Shown here: one piece after another, positions 44,933 to 54,506 of the stretch
Position numbering within the stretch: position 1 is the stretch's first letter
Layout: each line of letters opens with the position of its first letter
NCBI RefSeq assembly: GCF_003173035.1
Contig: NZ_QGLE01000005.1
Span: 221,690-285,689 of the forward strand
Direction of reading: 5' to 3'
Length of the DNA stretch: 64,000 nt
Origin: Zavarzinia aquatilis
GTDB taxonomy: Bacteria > Pseudomonadota > Alphaproteobacteria > Zavarziniales > Zavarziniaceae
Notes under the pieces: generated by a model
The model's input: only the letters and a program-made list of their open reading frames with translations
What the model was told of the DNA's origin: nothing
Databases searched by the model: none
Position numbers and translations under genes: made by a program

Positions 44933-45684
44933 ATCGCGGCCGCCACCAGCCCCTGCGGCAGCAGGTTGACCAGCTTCAGGCCGGCGACCAGCGGCCAGGG
45001 GAAGGCGATGCGGGCGGCATCGCGGGCAAGGCCCCGGGCGATATGCGCCGCGGCCCTGTCGGCGCGCCACAGGAAGGGCATGGCGAAGTCGTTCTTGGCG
45101 GTCAGGTCGGTTTCGACGAAACCGGGGCAGATCACATTGACCCGGATGCCCTCCCGCGCCGCCTCGGCCCGCAGACCCTCGCCGAAGACGCGCAGGGCTG
45201 CCTTCGAGGCGCAATAGGGCGCCGCCCCCGGTCCGCCCTGAAACCCGGCGAGCGAGGCGACAAGGGCGATCTGGCCCGCCCGCCGCGGCAGCATGTGGTC
45301 GAGGGCGAGCAGCGCGGTTTCGACGGCGGCGTCGATATTGACCGCGAAGATGCGCCGCGCCGCCCGCCGCAGGTCGGGCAGGCCCTTGTTGGTATCGCCG
45401 ATGCCGGCATTGACGATCACGAGGTCGAGCGGGGCCACCGCTTCCGCCCGCGCGAAGAACGCGGCGAGGGCGGCCCCGTCGGTCACGTCGAGGAGGCCGG
45501 TCACGACGCGGGCGCCCTTCGCCCCGGCCTCCGCCGCCACGCGCTCGAGCGCGGCGGCGTCGCGGGCGCACAGGGCGAGCGTGACACCCGGCGCGGCATA
45601 GGCGTGGGCGAGGGCGGCGCCGATGCCCCGGCTGGCGCCGGTAATCAGGATCGCGCGCGGGGGCGTCATGGCAGATCGGGTCAT
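44917..45684 (-). CDS. Short-chain dehydrogenase/reductase
   Basis: The 255-residue protein has the cofactor-binding TGASRGIG near residue 15, NAGI near 92 and the catalytic YCASK with Tyr and Lys about residue 160. It lacks features of FabG (no matching C-terminus) and belongs to the broad SDR class; the substrate cannot be told. Starts at 45684 (MTRSAM) or 45669 (MTPPRA) are both possible. It is divergent from yicC, with 71 bp between starts. It is the only gene on its strand here. Confidence 0.85.
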   Translation of the reverse strand: MTRSAMTPPRAILITGASRGIGAALAHAYAAPGVTLALCARDAAALERVAAEAGAKGARVVTGLLDVTDGAALAAFFARAEAVAPLDLVIVNAGIGDTNKGLPDLRRAARRIFAVNIDAAVETALLALDHMLPRRAGQIALVASLAGFQGGPGAAPYCASKAALRVFGEGLRAEAAREGIRVNVICPGFVETDLTAKNDFAMPFLWRADRAAAHIARGLARDAARIAFPWPLVAGLKLVNLLPQGLVAAAMARRR

Positions 45685-45755
45685 GGTTCGCTTGTCCTTC
45701 CGTTGCCCGCAGTGTAAGAGCGCAGCACTTCAAGTCGAATATCGAGGAGCGACCC

Positions 45756-46646
45756 ATGGGCCTGCAGAGCATGACCGGTTTCGCCCGGGTCAGCGGCCCC
45801 CTGGGACAGGGCGAGTGCATTTTCGAGGTGAAATCGGTCAATGGCCGCGGCCTCGAAATCCGGATGCGTCTGCCGAACGGTTTCGAGCGGCTGGAACGGG
45901 CGTTGCGCGACGTCGCTGGCAAGCGCCTGAAGCGCGGCAACCTGCAGATCCAGATGAATGTGCTGGGCGGCGAGACTGTGGCCCCGCCCCGGATCGACGG
46001 CGAGACCCTGCGCCAATATCTCGACCTTGCCCGCGACCTCGCCGCCGCCAACGGGCTGGAGGCGCCCCGGATCGAAGCCCTGATGAGCCTGCCGGGCGTC
46101 ATCGCGCGGGCCGAAAGCAGTCGCGACGCCGACGAGGAAGAGGGGCAGGACGCCGCCTGTATCGCCCTGTTCGAGCAGGCGGTCGAAGCCCTGCACGGTG
46201 CCCGCGCGGCCGAAGGGCGCCATCTGGAAGCGGCGCTGGCCACCCATCTCGACGATATCGAGCGCCTGACCGGCGCGGCCGAGGCACAGGCGGCGACCCA
46301 GCCGGCGGCGCTGCGCGACCGCCTGTCGGCCCAGCTCGCCGATCTGCTGAAGGACAAGGCCGGTCAGGTCTCGGCCGAGCGGCTGGCGCAGGAAGTCGCC
46401 CTGCTGGCGGTGAAGGCCGATGTGCGCGAGGAAATCGACCGCCTGCGCGCCCATGTCGCCGAAGCGCGCAAATTGCTGAAACAGGGTGACGGGGTGGGCC
46501 GCCGGCTCGACTTCCTCGCCCAGGAATTCAACCGCGAGGCCAATACGCTGTGCTCGAAGTCGACCGACGTCGAGCTGACGCGCCTCGGCCTCGACCTCAA
46601 GACCAGTGTCGACCGCCTGCGCGAGCAGGTGCAGAACGTCGAGTGA
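45756..46646 (+). CDS. yicC: YicC-family endoribonuclease
   Basis: The 296-residue protein starts MGLQSMTGFAR, the invariant opening of YicC. It has the C-terminal DUF1732 part with GRRLDFLAQEFNREANTLCSKS. E. coli YicC is a ribonuclease that cuts RNA next to adaptor-linked sRNAs. It lies just before gmk, a common pairing; the yicC stop is 13 bp before the gmk start at 46657. GAGCGACCC lies before the ATG. Confidence 0.95.
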   Translation: MGLQSMTGFARVSGPLGQGECIFEVKSVNGRGLEIRMRLPNGFERLERALRDVAGKRLKRGNLQIQMNVLGGETVAPPRIDGETLRQYLDLARDLAAANGLEAPRIEALMSLPGVIARAESSRDADEEEGQDAACIALFEQAVEALHGARAAEGRHLEAALATHLDDIERLTGAAEAQAATQPAALRDRLSAQLADLLKDKAGQVSAERLAQEVALLAVKADVREEIDRLRAHVAEARKLLKQGDGVGRRLDFLAQEFNREANTLCSKSTDVELTRLGLDLKTSVDRLREQVQNVE

Positions 46647-46656
46647 TCAGGACTTC

Positions 46657-47298
<642 letters not shown>

Positions 47299-47324
47299 GG
47301 GCATCGGGAACCCTCCCACCCCTC

Positions 47325-47349
47325 GTCATGCCGGCGCAGGCCGGCATCT
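47325..47349. repeat. Diverged copy of the dispersed palindromic repeat
   Basis: GTCATGCCGGCGCAGGCCGG followed by CATCT is the same palindrome as at 1742-1807 and 60439-60464, with a symmetric change (CCCGGC/GCCGGG to GCCGGC/GCCGGC). It lies between gmk and the end of the ABC transporter gene. Confidence 0.8.
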
Positions 47350-47362
47350 TTGGCCGGCGCGC

Positions 47363-49477
47363 TTACGTCTTCGCCACCTTGGCGATGGCGGGCAGGGGCA
47401 CCCGCTCGATGTCGAGGTGATCGGTCGAGGTGGCGCGGCGGCGGGCATCGACGAAGCGGGCGAAGAGATTGCCCCCGCTCGCGATCAGGGCCTGCGGCGC
47501 CCCGGCCGAGACGAAGGTGCCGCTGTCGATGCAGACCACTTCGTCGGCGACAGCGGTGACGAAATCGACGTCATGCTCGACCATGATGATCGTCACCTCG
47601 CGCGACAGCTCGCGCAGCACGGCGACGAGGCGCGAGGTGGATTCGACGTCGACACCGGTCGAGGGTTCGTCCAGCAGCAGGATGCGCGGCGCGAGGATGA
47701 GGGCGCGGGCGAGCGCGACCAGCCGGCGCTGCCCGCCCGACAATGTGCCGGTGCCCGCGGTCTGGGTCACCGGAATGTCCAGCACCCCTTCCGGCCTGAT
47801 CCGGGTCAGGGCGTCGAGCACGCCCACCCGGCGCAGCACGGCGAGGATGTCCTCGTCGCTGACATCGGGCTTCACCAGCTCGAAATTCTTGCGCAAGGAT
47901 CCCGACAGCATCAGCGGGAACTGGGACAGGGTGACGACCTGCCGGCGCAGCGATTCCAGCGTATAGGCGGCAAGCGGCCGTCCGCCGATGGAGACCTGCC
48001 CGCCCTGCGGATCGTAGAGCCGGACAAGGAGGCGCATCACCGAACTCTTGCCCGAGCCGGAGCCGCCGACGATCGCCGTGATCGCCTGCGCCCGGAAGCG
48101 GTGGGAGACACCGTTCAGGATGACGGGCGATTTCGCCGGCGGATAGCCGAAGGTGACGCCGGTCAATTCCGCTGTCGCGTCGGTCATGGCGATGTCGGCG
48201 GCATCCTTCGCATCGGCGATTTCGGGCTTGGCGTCGATGATCTCGCCAACCGGGCGGATCATCGGCCAGTTGACCGACAGGCCGGTGAAGAAGGTGACCA
48301 GTTCCTGGATCGGGCCGACGACCAGCGGCACCATCAGGATGAGGCCGAGCAGGGCGCCGACCGGCGTATCCTTGTCGAAGGAAAAGGCGGCGTAGATCAG
48401 CAGGACGGTGGTCAGGATCACCGACATGGAGCCCTGGAACTGTTGCGCCGCCTCGCGCCGCAGGGTCGCGCGCAGCTTGGCCGCCATGACCGACTGCAGC
48501 CGCTCGGCGATGGAGCGGGAACGCTGGGCATGGGCGCGCATCAGCTGGACTTCGAGCGGCTGGGCCGTCGAATTGCCCAATTCGTCGGCGAAGGCCGCTT
48601 CCTCGGCCCGGACCTGCTCGAAGGCGCGGCCGACCACGCCGGACAGTTTCCAGCCGATCAGCGGAATGATCACGACGAGCGCCAGCAGGATCCAGCGCGC
48701 CAGCGGCGGAATGCCGGCGAAGGCCGACAGATTGCCGGCGAGGAAGATGCCCGCGGTGACGAGGCCGACGCCGCGGGTGAGCGGATAGGCGAGGATTTCG
48801 CGCAGGGTGAACTGCGCCCCGGCCGAGAAATTATTGATGATCTGTACCAGCTGCGGCCCGGTCACCTTGCCGTGGAACTGCGGGCCGAGCAGCAGCATCC
48901 GGTCGTGCAGCAGGTGGCGCAGGGCGACCAGCATCTTCTCGTTCGACCAGGTGGTGACCAGCTTGCTGGCCATCGACAGCAGGATGACGATGACGGCGAG
49001 CACGGCATAGAGGAGGGCCATCCACTTCGGATCGGCGGTGCCCTTGCCCTCCAGCGCCGCGGTGAGCGAGACCAGCACCTGCTGGGAATAGGGCGTCAGC
49101 GCGTTGACGAGGGCGGCGAGACCGACCGAGCCGAGGAAGGGCAAGGGCGCCGATTTCGCCAGCATCACCGCCCAGCGCAGCAGCTTCCTGAACTGCATCG
49201 GCTCGGGCGGGAAGGGCATCCCGGGGAAACCGGGGCCGCCCGGGCCCTTCATGCCACCGGGCGGCATCCCACCGGGAGGCATCGGACCCTTCATGCCGCC
49301 GGGCGGCATCCCGGGCGGCGGGCCAGCCTTCGGCGCACCGGCCAGCGGCAGGGGAATGCCCTGCGGCGGCGGACCTTTCATTTCGGCACCGGGGGCGGGG
49401 CTTTTCATTCCAGCGCCCGGGGCGGGGCTTTTCATTCCGGCGCCCGGGGCGCCGGGCGGGCCTTCAGACATTGCCAT
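47363..49477 (-). CDS. ABC transporter with Pro/Gly/Met-rich N-terminal tail
   Basis: The 704-residue protein fuses an exporter-type membrane domain (about residues 95-420, five or six helices) with an ATPase domain: Walker A GGSGSGKSS (471-479), Q-loop Gln519, LSGGQ (579-583), Walker B LLDEPS (601-606) and His635. The first 93 residues are unique: a low-complexity tail of PPGG, PGAG and MKGP units, partly from a 27-bp DNA repeat. It shows no C39 peptidase domain. It overlaps the subtilase gene by 14 bp and so is in one unit with it and the GAF gene. The substrate is unknown; a peptide or lipid exporter are both possible. Confidence 0.85.
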   Translation of the reverse strand: MAMSEGPPGAPGAGMKSPAPGAGMKSPAPGAEMKGPPPQGIPLPLAGAPKAGPPPGMPPGGMKGPMPPGGMPPGGMKGPGGPGFPGMPFPPEPMQFRKLLRWAVMLAKSAPLPFLGSVGLAALVNALTPYSQQVLVSLTAALEGKGTADPKWMALLYAVLAVIVILLSMASKLVTTWSNEKMLVALRHLLHDRMLLLGPQFHGKVTGPQLVQIINNFSAGAQFTLREILAYPLTRGVGLVTAGIFLAGNLSAFAGIPPLARWILLALVVIIPLIGWKLSGVVGRAFEQVRAEEAAFADELGNSTAQPLEVQLMRAHAQRSRSIAERLQSVMAAKLRATLRREAAQQFQGSMSVILTTVLLIYAAFSFDKDTPVGALLGLILMVPLVVGPIQELVTFFTGLSVNWPMIRPVGEIIDAKPEIADAKDAADIAMTDATAELTGVTFGYPPAKSPVILNGVSHRFRAQAITAIVGGSGSGKSSVMRLLVRLYDPQGGQVSIGGRPLAAYTLESLRRQVVTLSQFPLMLSGSLRKNFELVKPDVSDEDILAVLRRVGVLDALTRIRPEGVLDIPVTQTAGTGTLSGGQRRLVALARALILAPRILLLDEPSTGVDVESTSRLVAVLRELSREVTIIMVEHDVDFVTAVADEVVCIDSGTFVSAGAPQALIASGGNLFARFVDARRRATSTDHLDIERVPLPAIAKVAKT
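49397..49450 (-). repeat. 27-bp tandem repeat coding part of the ABC transporter tail
   Basis: Two 27-bp units (49397-49423 and 49424-49450) differ at one base and encode MKSPAPGAG-type nonapeptides. Further shorter GGC/ATG-rich units extend the low-complexity tail to about residue 93. Confidence 0.8.
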
Positions 49478-50231
49478 GGGCGCGGGCTTTCAGGATGGTC
49501 TTCAGCTCGAACTGGCGGAGTTGGGGCCAGCGGCCGAGGAACAGGCAGCACATGCCGGTGACGGTCGGCGTCGCGAAACTGGTGCCAGTCTTCACGGTAT
49601 AGCCGCCGCCCGGCGCGGGCACGGTCAGATCGTTGCCGAGGGTGGCGAATTCGATCAGGCCCTGTTCGATGAAATGCAGGCTCATCGGCTCGACCTGATG
49701 ATTGTCGATCGAGATGACGCTGGAGAATTCCGCCGGCAGGCCCTCGTCGGTCACGGGGACGTTGCGCTTGGCCGCGACCACCACCTGATTGCGCTGATAG
49801 GCGCTTTCGCACAGCTTGTAGAGCGGTTCGCGCTGCGAGGCGGGAATGGCCAGGCTCATGTTCACCAGCCGGTGACGCTGGGCGAGGACATGGCGGAAGG
49901 CGACGAGCGAGGCGGTGGGATCGCCCTTGTTGCGGGCGTCGAGCACGCGGATGTCGTGGATGCGGGCATTGGGCGCGATGCGGGCGATGATGCCGGCGAC
50001 CGCGGTGCCATGGCCGAAGGTATCGTTGTTGATGCCGGTCTCGAGCGGATGGACGGCAAGGCGGCCATCCTCATCCTCCACCGTCCATTGGCTGACGACG
50101 CGGCCGGCGAGGTCGGGATGGGTGGCGTCGATGCCGGAATCGATCACGGCGACCTCCACAGGGGCGAGATCGCTCGTGGCCAGCTCGTCGAAGCGGGCGG
50201 CCGAGGCTTCGGTAATCGCGACAGAAGACAT
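49464..50231 (-). CDS. Cytoplasmic subtilisin-like serine protease
   Basis: The 255-residue protein has the complete S8 catalytic set: Asp31 in AVIDSGID, His74 in FGHGTAVAG and Ser218 in GTSFATPTVTG, with Asn157 as the likely oxyanion residue. It lacks both a signal peptide and a propeptide, so it is predicted to be a cytoplasmic enzyme, unlike secreted subtilases. It starts 12 bp after the GAF gene and overlaps the ABC transporter start by 14 bp. Proteases next to exporters often mature an exported peptide, but no precursor gene is recognisable here. It could instead cleave the transporter tail. Confidence 0.88.
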   Translation of the reverse strand: MSSVAITEASAARFDELATSDLAPVEVAVIDSGIDATHPDLAGRVVSQWTVEDEDGRLAVHPLETGINNDTFGHGTAVAGIIARIAPNARIHDIRVLDARNKGDPTASLVAFRHVLAQRHRLVNMSLAIPASQREPLYKLCESAYQRNQVVVAAKRNVPVTDEGLPAEFSSVISIDNHQVEPMSLHFIEQGLIEFATLGNDLTVPAPGGGYTVKTGTSFATPTVTGMCCLFLGRWPQLRQFELKTILKARAHGNV

Positions 50232-50243
50232 GGGCGCGGCCGG

Positions 50244-50888
50244 TCAGATGGCGATATCGGCCATCTGCTCGAACAATTGGGCAAGGCGCGGCAGGCGATC
50301 CGGCCGGTTGCGCGCGACCGAGGCCATGGCGGCGAGGATGCGCGCCTCTTCCGGCCCGAAGCCGGCGGTGGTGACATCGCCCGTGCCGCCCGAAAGCTCG
50401 CGCAACCGGCTGTGCTGGTCCAGCATCAGGGCGGCGACGGTGGCGAAATTGCCATAGGCGCGGCCGTCGTCGGTGGTGAAGCGATAGCCCGGCTTGAAGC
50501 GCACGCCGGTCAGCACGCCGATCAGCGTGTCGCCCGAAACCATGGGCGCGGCGATGACGGCGGAAGGCTCGCCCTCGACCCCGGTCGCCTTGTTGGCGTC
50601 GTCGACCGTCTTGAAGGTGGGGGCGCCGATCTGCACCTCGTGGGTCAGGGCGGCAAGGCCGGTCAGGCCGGCGCCGATCGGCACGCGCTGACCGATCAGG
50701 CTGGACGGGCCGTTCACGGTCATGACGAAGCGCAGGTCGTTGGCATCGCGATCATAGGCGAGGACCGAGCCTTCGGCCGCATCGACGGTGCGAATCGCGG
50801 TCTCGAGCAGGAGACGCAGAACGCCCTCCTCGCGGGTCGACGGCGCGATGCCGAGATAGCGGCTCAGAAACGAACGATCCATGGCCAT
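50244..50888 (-). CDS. GAF-domain protein
   Basis: The 214-residue protein contains one GAF domain (about residues 20-165), seen as AIRTVDAAEGSVLAYD, then GQRVPIGAGLTGLAALT and SAVIAAPMVSGDTLIGVLTG. The C-terminal part is helical, and no output domain (kinase, GGDEF, HTH) is present. It may sense a small molecule or bind the neighbouring proteins. The ATG at 50888 has AGGGGGGAAG upstream; a longer frame to 50954 is unlikely. It is the first gene of the GAF-subtilase-ABC unit, so it could regulate protease or exporter. That role is inferred. Confidence 0.82.
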   Translation of the reverse strand: MAMDRSFLSRYLGIAPSTREEGVLRLLLETAIRTVDAAEGSVLAYDRDANDLRFVMTVNGPSSLIGQRVPIGAGLTGLAALTHEVQIGAPTFKTVDDANKATGVEGEPSAVIAAPMVSGDTLIGVLTGVRFKPGYRFTTDDGRAYGNFATVAALMLDQHSRLRELSGGTGDVTTAGFGPEEARILAAMASVARNRPDRLPRLAQLFEQMADIAI

Positions 50889-50990
50889 AAGGCTTCCCCC
50901 CTTTGAGCGGCGGCGAGTGTAGCAGCATGTCGCCGACACTGCGACAGGGGGCACGATCCTGCGATGAGGGAGATCACAGGGGGGGGGCGA

Positions 50991-51019
50991 TCACAGGGGG
51001 GCGGCCGGCCCCCCTGTGA
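50991..51019 (-). terminator. Hairpin after the repeat-protein gene
   Basis: A 12-bp stem (50991-51002 with 51008-51019), beginning TCACAGGGGGG, lies 11 bp after the stop of the gene at 51030. A second copy of GATCACAGGGGGG lies nearby at 50972. It probably ends that transcript before the GAF unit. Confidence 0.7.
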
Positions 51020-51029
51020 CAGGCGCCGG

Positions 51030-53798
51030 TCAGAGACCGAGCAACCCGGCCAGCAGCCCGGTGGTGGGCGAGGTCGTGACCGTGTCGGCCACGGTGCCCA
51101 GATCCTGACCGCCGCCGAGACCGCCGAGGATCGTGTTCAGCGTGTCGATGAGCGGGGTCAGCGCGCCGGTATCGACCCCGACGAGGCCGTCGACCAGCTG
51201 GGTCAGCGGCGCGAGGGCGCCGCCGTCGAGCGCGGTCAGGTCGTTCAGCGGCTGGGTCAGGCCGGCCAGCGCGGCGCCCTGATCGGTCGCGGTCAGGGTG
51301 GTCAGCAGGTCGGTCAGCGGCTGGATCGCCGTCGTGTCGCCCAGGCTGTCGAGGACGCCGTTCACCGTGTCGATCAGGCCCGCCGTCGCGCTGCCGCCGG
51401 ACAGCGAGCCGCCGAGCAGGTCCGCCAGCTGGCCGAGGCCCGGCAGGCTGGACAGGCCCGACGCGATATCGGTCGGATCGGCCCCGGCGGCGAAACCGCC
51501 GAGGATGGTGTTCAGCGTGTCGACCAGCGGGTTCAGTGCCGCCGTGTCGGTGCCCGCCAGGGCGCCGGTCAGCTCGGTCAGTGGGGCGAGCGGGCCGCCG
51601 TCGAGCGCGGTCAGCTCGTTCAGCGCCGAGGTCAGCGGGCTGAGGCCGCCATCGACCGGGTTGGTCAGGGCGTTGAGGAGGTCGGTCAGCGGCTGGATCG
51701 CGGTGTTGTCGCCGAGGTCGCCCAGCACATTGTTCACGAGGTCGATCAACCCGGTGTCGATGCCCCCGGTCAGCGGCGTGCCGCCGAACAGATCGGCGAG
51801 GGCGCCGGTCGAGGGCAGGCTGGACAGGCCGGTGGCGATATCGGTCGGGCTGGCGCCCGCGGCGAGGCCGCCCAGAATGCCGTTCAGCGTGTCGACCAGC
51901 GGGTTCAGCGCCGCGTTATCCGTGCCCGCCAGCGTGCCGACCAGCTGGGTCAGCGGGCCGAGGGGGCCGCCATCGACCGCGGTCAGGTCGTTGAGCGCGC
52001 CGGTCAGCGGGGCGAGGTTGCCGTCGGTCGGGTTGGTCAGCGCGTTGAGGAGATCGGTCAGCGGCTGGATCACCGTGTTGTCGCCAAGATCGGCGAGGGC
52101 GGTGTTCACGAGGTCGATCAACCCGGTGTCGCTGCCGCCGGGCAGGGGGATGCCGCCGAACAGGCCGGCCAGCTGGTCGGCGCCGGGTAGGCTCGCCAGG
52201 CTGCCGGCGATATCGGTCGGACCGGCGCCCGAGGCAAAGCCGCCGAGGATGCCGTTCAGGGTCTGCACCAGCGGGTTCAGTGCCGCGTTATCGGTCCCGG
52301 CGAGGGCGCCGACGAGTTCGGTCAGCGGGCCGAGCGGGCCGCCGTCGACCGCGGTCAACTCGTTGAGCGCGCCGGTCAAGGGGGCGAGGTTGCCATCCGT
52401 CGGGTTGGTCAGGGCATTGAGCAGGTCGGTCAGCGGCTGCACGGCGGTATTGTCGCCGAGATCGCTCAGGACATTGTTCACGAGGTCGATCAGGCCCGTG
52501 TCGGTGCCGCCGGGCAGGGTCCCGCCCAGGAGGCCGGCCAGGCTGTCGGCGCCCGGCAGGCTGGACAGGCCGCCCGCGATATCGGTCGGGTTGCTGCCGG
52601 CGGCAAGACCGCCGATGATGCCGTTCAGCGTGTCGATCAGCGGGGTCAGGGCGCTGTTGTTGGTGCCGACCAGCCCCTGCACCAGTTCGGTCAGCGGACC
52701 GAGCGGGCCGCCTTCGATCTGCGTCAGCTGGTTCAGCGGGCCGGTGATCGCATCGAGCGTGCCGCCGTTCGGATCGGTCAGGGCATTGATCAGATCGGTA
52801 ATCGGTTGCAGCGCCGTGTTGTCGCCGATCTGGTTCACCACATTGTCGACGACATCGACAAGGCCGGTGTCGGGGGCCGTGCTCTGGCAGCCCGGCGTCG
52901 CCGGGTCGAGATCGACGGTGCAGCCGGTCGGCGCGGGCGGGGTCACGTCGCCGAAGGGTGTGCCACCGGCGGCGGCACCGGCCGCCCGGCTGATCTGGCG
53001 GAGGCCAAAGCCGGTCGAATCGGCGAGGAACAGGTTGGGCCGGTTCAGGCGGCGGTGGATGTCGATCAGGGTCGGGCCGCCCGCCTGCTTCGTGCGGTCG
53101 GCGGACAGGATGCTGATGTCGCGGGTGAAATAGAAGCGGATGCCGCCGAAGCCGGCGGCGCCGTCCTCGTCATAGGTGCCGGTGGCGAAAAGCGCGATGC
53201 CCGGGCTGTTGGGCAGCAGGGCTTCGACCTGAAGGTCGCCGCCCAGCTTCACCTTGTCGGAATAGGTCAGGCCGGCACCGATGCGGACATTGGGATTGGC
53301 ATAGAGCGACGCGCCGACGCGGCCATAGACGGTACTTTCGAGAATGTCGCCGTCCTGGAAGCCGATCAGGCCCTCCAGCGTCACATTGTCGATGTAATAT
53401 TCGGCGATGCCGGCGACGGCGAATTGCGCGTCGCCTTCGAGGAAATAGCCGCCGCCCGCGACGCCGAGCGCCATCCGCTCCGGATCGCGGTAGAACAGCT
53501 GGACGGCGCCGCCGGCGAAGCCGAATTCATCGGCCGTCACACCGGCGATGCCGTCGACCTGCAGGCCCAGCTTGTTGCCCAGCGGCATGGTGAAGCTGGG
53601 GGCGCCGCCATAGGTGCCGCCATTCGAATCGCCACCCCCGAACAGGCCCACCTGGAAATTGGCTTCGGCGACCGCCCGGCGGCCATAGCCGAACTGGTCA
53701 GCGGAAACAGGATAGGCGTCCTGGGCGGCGGCCGGCAGGGCGGCGGCAAGCCCGGTCGCGAGGGCCGTGGACGAGAGCAGGAAACGAAGCTTTGCCAT
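51030..53798 (-). CDS. Outer-membrane-type protein with five long repeats
   Basis: The 922-residue protein has a Sec signal peptide (cleavage near AAA-QDAYP), then an approximately 250-residue beta-rich part with Gly/aromatic strand patterns suggesting a small barrel or barrel-like domain. From about residue 311 come five repeats of 123-124 residues beginning TGLIDLVNNVL and containing GDNTAIQPLTDLLNALT. The repeats have a 369-372-bp period. They are rich in Leu, Gly and Asn-Pro-Leu units and hydrophobic, unlike RTX. I do not recognise the family for certain. The start ATG at 53798 precedes the signal peptide. It stands alone between the atp terminator and its own hairpin. Confidence 0.8.
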   Translation of the reverse strand: MAKLRFLLSSTALATGLAAALPAAAQDAYPVSADQFGYGRRAVAEANFQVGLFGGGDSNGGTYGGAPSFTMPLGNKLGLQVDGIAGVTADEFGFAGGAVQLFYRDPERMALGVAGGGYFLEGDAQFAVAGIAEYYIDNVTLEGLIGFQDGDILESTVYGRVGASLYANPNVRIGAGLTYSDKVKLGGDLQVEALLPNSPGIALFATGTYDEDGAAGFGGIRFYFTRDISILSADRTKQAGGPTLIDIHRRLNRPNLFLADSTGFGLRQISRAAGAAAGGTPFGDVTPPAPTGCTVDLDPATPGCQSTAPDTGLVDVVDNVVNQIGDNTALQPITDLINALTDPNGGTLDAITGPLNQLTQIEGGPLGPLTELVQGLVGTNNSALTPLIDTLNGIIGGLAAGSNPTDIAGGLSSLPGADSLAGLLGGTLPGGTDTGLIDLVNNVLSDLGDNTAVQPLTDLLNALTNPTDGNLAPLTGALNELTAVDGGPLGPLTELVGALAGTDNAALNPLVQTLNGILGGFASGAGPTDIAGSLASLPGADQLAGLFGGIPLPGGSDTGLIDLVNTALADLGDNTVIQPLTDLLNALTNPTDGNLAPLTGALNDLTAVDGGPLGPLTQLVGTLAGTDNAALNPLVDTLNGILGGLAAGASPTDIATGLSSLPSTGALADLFGGTPLTGGIDTGLIDLVNNVLGDLGDNTAIQPLTDLLNALTNPVDGGLSPLTSALNELTALDGGPLAPLTELTGALAGTDTAALNPLVDTLNTILGGFAAGADPTDIASGLSSLPGLGQLADLLGGSLSGGSATAGLIDTVNGVLDSLGDTTAIQPLTDLLTTLTATDQGAALAGLTQPLNDLTALDGGALAPLTQLVDGLVGVDTGALTPLIDTLNTILGGLGGGQDLGTVADTVTTSPTTGLLAGLLGL
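51033..52868 (-). repeat. Five tandem coding repeats of about 372 bp
   Basis: Anchors CGGTCAGCGGCTG recur on the plus strand at 51311, 51683, 52055 and 52427, exactly 372 bp apart, and a diverged copy lies at 52796 (369 bp). They encode the five long repeats of the gene at 51030. Confidence 0.9.
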
Positions 53799-53940
53799 AA
53801 GGAACTCCCCGGTGGACGGGCCGAGAGTCGCGGCCCTTTCCGCCTTTATGGCGCCACAATCCTTAATGTATCCGTAATGGGGATAATTACTGACAATGGA
53901 TGCAATCTGTCGCTGTTGGAACAGGGGCGATCCCAAAGCA

Positions 53941-53970
53941 AAACCCCGGCAGGTTGCCCTGCCGGGGTTT
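53941..53970 (-). terminator. Rho-independent terminator of the F0 operon
   Basis: A 13-bp perfect stem AAACCCCGGCAGG (53941-53953 with 53958-53970) with a 4-base loop is followed on the minus strand by a T-rich run. It lies 33 bp after the atpF stop. Confidence 0.9.
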
Positions 53971-54002
53971 CAAATCGTGCAGATCTTGATGCTGGCGAAG
54001 CG

Positions 54003-54494
54003 TCAGTTCAGCCGGGTCGCGACCGAAGAAATGGTGTCGCCGATCAGGCGGTCCTTGGCGGCACCGTCGAGCCTGGTCGCGATGATCTCGCGCGCGGCGG
54101 CGACGGCGGCTTCGGCCGCGATGCGACGAACCTCGGCGATCGCATTGGCCTCGGCCTGGGCGATCTTGGCCTTGCCGGTCTCGACCTTGCGGGCGAGGGC
54201 AGCGGCCAGATCGGCTTCAGCCTTGGCGGCGAGGGCCTCGGCGACAGCCTTGGCCTCGATGACGATCGCTTCCGCTTCCTTGTCGGCGTTCCGGGTCGCC
54301 TCGCGATATTTCGCGAGCGCGGCCTCGGCTTCGGCCTTCAGCTTGGCGGCGGCGTCGAGGTCCGCCTTGATCTTCGCGGCCCGGTCGTCCAGCGCCTTGC
54401 CCATGGTGCCGGGCACCTTGAGATAGACGATCAGTCCGACGAAGAGCACGAAGGCGACGGCGACCCAGGTTTCCGGATTGGACAGGAATTCCAT
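54003..54494 (-). CDS. atpF: ATP synthase F0 subunit b
   Basis: The 163-residue protein has an N-terminal transmembrane helix (about residues 8-27) and a long charged helix to the end, rich in Ala, Lys and Glu, the stator stalk b subunit. Together with the preceding b' subunit it forms the peripheral stalk heterodimer, as in phototrophs and most alphaproteobacteria. It is last in the atpI-B-E-F'-F operon, 12 bp after b'. F1 genes are elsewhere. A strong terminator follows. Confidence 0.93.
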   Translation of the reverse strand: MEFLSNPETWVAVAFVLFVGLIVYLKVPGTMGKALDDRAAKIKADLDAAAKLKAEAEAALAKYREATRNADKEAEAIVIEAKAVAEALAAKAEADLAAALARKVETGKAKIAQAEANAIAEVRRIAAEAAVAAAREIIATRLDGAAKDRLIGDTISSVATRLN

Positions 54495-54506
54495 GATGTC
54501 CGCTCC

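Noticed and set aside
51033..52868. CRISPR or satellite array
   Set aside because: The repeats are 372-bp in-frame coding units of a signal-peptide protein.
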